A stretch of DNA of 64,000 bases from assembly GCA_028023455.1 (NCBI GenBank), contig JAQFVV010000355.1, positions 500,001 through 564,000 on the forward strand, in the 5' to 3' direction. The stretch's first letter is position 1; each line of letters begins with the position of its first letter. Below are positions 60,960-64,000 of the stretch, in pieces. This DNA comes from Epiperipatus broadwayi. Taxonomy: Eukaryota; Onychophora; Udeonychophora; Euonychophora; Peripatidae. The notes beneath the pieces were generated by a model that did not search any database, was not told the origin of the DNA, and worked only from the letters and a program-made list of their open reading frames with translations. The translations under genes and the position numbers were made by a program.

Positions 60960-62130
60960 AGGCAATACTTTTTGGAAAATTAAGCATCCTATTCTAATTC
61001 CAAGTTAGATTCATGCTTGATTTTCTTCTCATACATTTTGTTTGCCTTTAAGGTTTCAGTTCCCCAGATTGCTTCCCATTCCTTTTATTTTTTTGATGAT
61101 GTGATACTAATGAAAGTCAATTCAAATGCCTCTCTGTATGTTAGTGTCCTGTCTGCATCAGATCAAAACTTGTCCTTTCTGAATTATCTGAACTGTTGTT
61201 TTTTTTTTTTTTGAATTGGAATTGATTTTTTTCCTTTGTGTTACTAACATGATACTTATTTTTTTTCCTATGCAGTCCTATCCATTGATAAAATTCTGAT
61301 CTTTTTTCCTCTCTTCTCTGGATTCTCAGATAGTGAGCACTCAGATTGATTGATAGTATTTAAGAACTTTTGCTATCAACAATTAGTTCTAATTAACTAT
61401 ATATTTGAATAATGTGTGTTTAACTGGATATATTATTTGTTTTTCAGAAAAAGGCATGATATTAAGATCTTAGTCTTTTCAAAAATTATGTCAACTCCTG
61501 GGTTATCTAGTGTGATATCCCATTTTGATAATCTTTTGGCCAATATGGCCACCTTATATGCCTGGAAATGGCTAATTTTATTTAATCAGAATCCCACCAT
61601 TTTTGTAAAGAAACACTTTGCTGTGACCAGTTTTTCATCTACTTCCTGAAATTTAGAAGAAATATCTCCAAACTATTTAATTAATCAAGTGTTTTCTTAG
61701 AGTTTATACTTACCTTCAAATATTCTTATTTTCAGAAGTTGAGTCATTATCCCAATGTTTGGCTCTTGGTTATTGATTTTTAAACCCAATCTCCCTTTTT
61801 CCTAACTTTTTTTGACTTATATTTACACTTCTGTCATCCAAATTGATCCATTATTACCTGAATAGTCTTTGTTTGCTTTTTTTGCTATAATTTTATTTAC
61901 TTAATATGATTTCTTTTTAAGTCACTTCTTGCACCTTTGTAAAACCATTTCCTCTTCTTTACCTTTCTCCTAATTCTAACATCCCTCTTGATATCCAAGG
62001 CCGCCATGAGAATTTCCTGAGATATTGCAATTGCTTCTTTCATTACTTCTTCCACTCCATGATCTTTTTGCCTAATTCTTTTTACTTTGTCTTCCTTTAT
62101 TTTTTTGTTGTTGTTGTGTTTAATTTCATT
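60960..62130 (-). pseudogene. Possible very decayed LINE
   Basis: The minus strand is purine-rich and contains coding-like stretches: KEAIAISQEILMAALDIKRD with a following RKVKKRKWFYKGAR (about 62060-61940), like the basic linker between endonuclease and RT. There is also FEKTKILIS (about 61495-61470), like the block after the catalytic FADD in LINE RTs. I could not place the FADD itself. The call is tentative. Confidence 0.3.
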
Positions 62131-62704
62131 TCATTCATTCTTTGGATGATCTCTTTCATTTTCTAACTATTCTTATCCAATCATTCTTCTATGCATTAGG
62201 TATTTTTATTCATTTGATCATGTAGATCTTACATATTTATATGCCATGCATCTATTATTGTTGTACATTTTTTTAATCATTTCTTGGATCATTTACCTGT
62301 CTTGTTCTTATTGCAATATTTGGTAAATTGTTTCTTTATCTGTTATTTTCAATTGCTTTTACAGAGCTTACTTTTTCATTTAGATGTATGAAACCTTTTT
62401 ATTCCATTCTTTTTTGGATCATGTGATCATTTATATTAATTGTAAACATTGTTACTATTTCTTTTATTCTGTGGTATTTGTTTTATCTAATAAAATTTGA
62501 ACCATTCATTCTTCATTTAGTCTGCTCTTCAGACCTTAGCCTTTTTTCTTTGCCTGTCCTACTATATAACTCTTCTTTACTTTATTTATTTATGGCCTCT
62601 AAAATTAGGAATGCCATTATTTAATAGAATGAAACCATTATTAGGTAACATATTTATCTGAATGTAAAACCATTCTAAAAAGGAAATAACATTTCTTACC
62701 TTTG
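62131..62704. other. SKP1 intron, AT-rich, nothing recognised
   Basis: Pyrimidine-rich sequence without supported features. Confidence 0.45.
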
Positions 62705-62879
62705 TAATTATTTAACATAGGCAAAACTCTATACAATAGTGCCACCCAGTGCAAACCAGAGTAATCACTGCCTTGCACTGGTTGGCACTATTATATGGAG
62801 AGTTTTGCAATTGTTATAACAGTTTGTGTAAGCATAGGGAATAGTGGTTATATGACGTTTAGTGATAATTATTTAACAT
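62705..62879 (+). mobile_element. Palindromic repeat family B, minimal copy with 14-bp TSD
   Basis: TAATTATTTAACAT occurs at 62705-62718 and 62866-62879. The 147-bp insert starts AGGCAAAACTCTATACAATAG, folds back on itself around 62770 (GTGCCACCCAGTGCAAACC against GGTTGGCACTATT), and ends in the family tail AAGCATAGGGAATAGTGG...GACGTTTAGTGA. The hammerhead-bearing middle is missing. This small copy defines the true element ends and TSD. Confidence 0.85.
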
Positions 62880-63572
62880 GTTGGTAATTAGTTAGATTAT
62901 TGCCAGATTTACTCTTTGAAATTCTATAATTTGATTACTCAAAATATAATATTCAATGTTGCGATGAATTAATTTTATTTACCTGATATTAAAGAAATGC
63001 TTAATGAATGTTAGATCTATCTGTTTTCTAAGATAAACACTATCCCAGAGATGCTACTTTTTAGCATTATATAGTTGCTGCCTTTAACTCATCTTTATGA
63101 TTTTAATTTTTTTTAAATTTACTCTTGCCAATAACTCATATTTTTGTACTTAGATATTTTCCTTCAAATGGTCATATAAACAATCACATTATAAAAAGGT
63201 TCATGTTATTAAACAGGATACTGAATCCAGAAAAAATAATATTTTTAACACAGGATAATTTTATTAATGACAAGCTTAGTAACAATAATAAAGTAACATA
63301 AGGAAAAAAATACAAATGCATAATTAGAACAAGTCCACTATGGATTGATATCCATATTATACAGTTATAAATCAAATGAGCAATTTTTTAACCTTTTTTT
63401 AATTTAATAACTGCTTTAATAGCCTAAATACTAGATGTATAAAACAAAAAATAATTATCTCTCAAAGTTGTGTGTACTATTCCAATACATTATATAAAAA
63501 AAGCAAATATATCATCTACTCAGAAGATTTTAATGAACAATCTTAGGTTCTATAATAATTTTGATCAGAAGG
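62880..63572. other. SKP1 intron, nothing recognised
   Basis: No features supported. Confidence 0.5.
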
Positions 63573-63810
63573 AGTGGGCTTGGTAATAAGTTTTTGGCTT
63601 GAGTCATTCGTATTACACATAGAAACAGATTAAATTCTTGGGCTTTTTTTTTCAGTTACTTTTGTTTTATTCCTCTCTCTACTAGGAACCACATTTTGAA
63701 AGCAAACTTCAGGCTCAAATAGCGGGCTTGGTAACAAGTTTTTGGCTCGGGGTCATTCGTATTACGCATAGAAACAGATTAAATTGTTGGGCTTTTCTTT
63801 CAGTTAGTTG
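63573..63810 (+). repeat. 148-bp partial tandem duplication
   Basis: GGGCTTGGTAATAAGTTTTTGG at 63576 recurs as GGGCTTGGTAACAAGTTTTTGG at 63724 (quoted here in full only as the first 20 shared positions). Both are followed by GTCATTCGTATTAC, ATAGAAACAGATTAAATT and TTGGGCTTTT. The copies share about 85 bp with few differences, separated by about 60 bp of unrelated sequence. Confidence 0.8.
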
Positions 63811-64000
63811 ATGATTTCAGTGGATATTAATAATAGCTATTAAAAGCAAAAACTCTCACTTGTTGTTTCCAGCAATAGCTCCATCCTGTTTTATCAGTGA
63901 CCAGAAAGCAAACAATTTTTCAAGCTGTGGTTGGCTGATACATCAGTTTAATTACTAAGAATATGCTTAATGTCGATTCTTATGAAGACAGGCACAGAGC

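Overview
This is eukaryotic, almost certainly invertebrate metazoan, DNA. It is very AT-rich, has long gene-poor stretches, and is dominated by decayed transposable elements. Only one host gene is recognisable: a 97-bp coding exon at 58470-58566 (+) that starts exactly after an AG acceptor and encodes the N-terminus of SKP1, the SCF ubiquitin-ligase adaptor. Everything upstream of it is probably 5'-UTR intron or intergenic DNA, and everything after it is the first coding intron. A CpG-bearing stretch with a good splice donor near 36.0-36.5 kb is a weak candidate for an upstream first exon. I cannot name the species.

Layout. 0-9 kb: a decaying three-copy tandem repeat, a tRNA-like SINE with a 14-bp target-site duplication (TSD), a foldback element, TA and AAT microsatellites, a 5'-truncated LINE, a hAT-type MITE and a decayed Jockey-like LINE. 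9-26 kb: a LINE 5' half (PHD-finger and SGNH-esterase-like ORF1 plus start of the endonuclease), foldback elements, a 393-bp tandem duplication, a hAT transposase relic with an unrelated insertion, and a LINE 3' end. 26-37 kb: a heavily decayed minus-strand Gypsy-like relic, hAT MITEs, palindromic repeats and a tRNA-like SINE relic. 37.2-40.7 kb: an essentially full-length 3.48-kb LINE (minus strand) with a 10-bp TSD, interrupted by 20 nt identical to an Illumina sequencing adapter. 41.2-42.3 kb: a large palindromic repeat. 43.0-50.1 kb: a complete but dead Gypsy-type LTR retrotransposon (minus strand) whose left LTR holds a twin-primed LINE insertion, a 47-bp triplication and a 1.09-kb TIR transposon with an 8-bp TSD. 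50-64 kb: AT-rich sequence, a second copy of the first foldback family, the SKP1 exon, a Penelope-like GIY-YIG endonuclease relic between inverted repeats, a decayed LINE and another copy of the palindromic family.

Most interesting system. The palindromic family (copies at 9.3, 31.2, 41.2 and 62.7 kb) has variable 11-14 bp TSDs and, in the arms of the longer copies, a sequence that folds as a type I hammerhead ribozyme. The best copy, 41717-41775 (+), keeps all the catalytic-core positions, a 12-bp stem I with an internal loop, a short stem II and the very short stem III ending in GUC that is typical of retroelement hammerheads. Other copies show G-C to A-U covariation in stem II. A second palindromic family (14.9 and 31.0 kb) and the Penelope-like relic at 59.2-59.7 kb carry weaker hammerhead-like cores. 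Together they suggest retrozyme-like or Penelope-derived non-autonomous elements that encode ribozymes on both strands.
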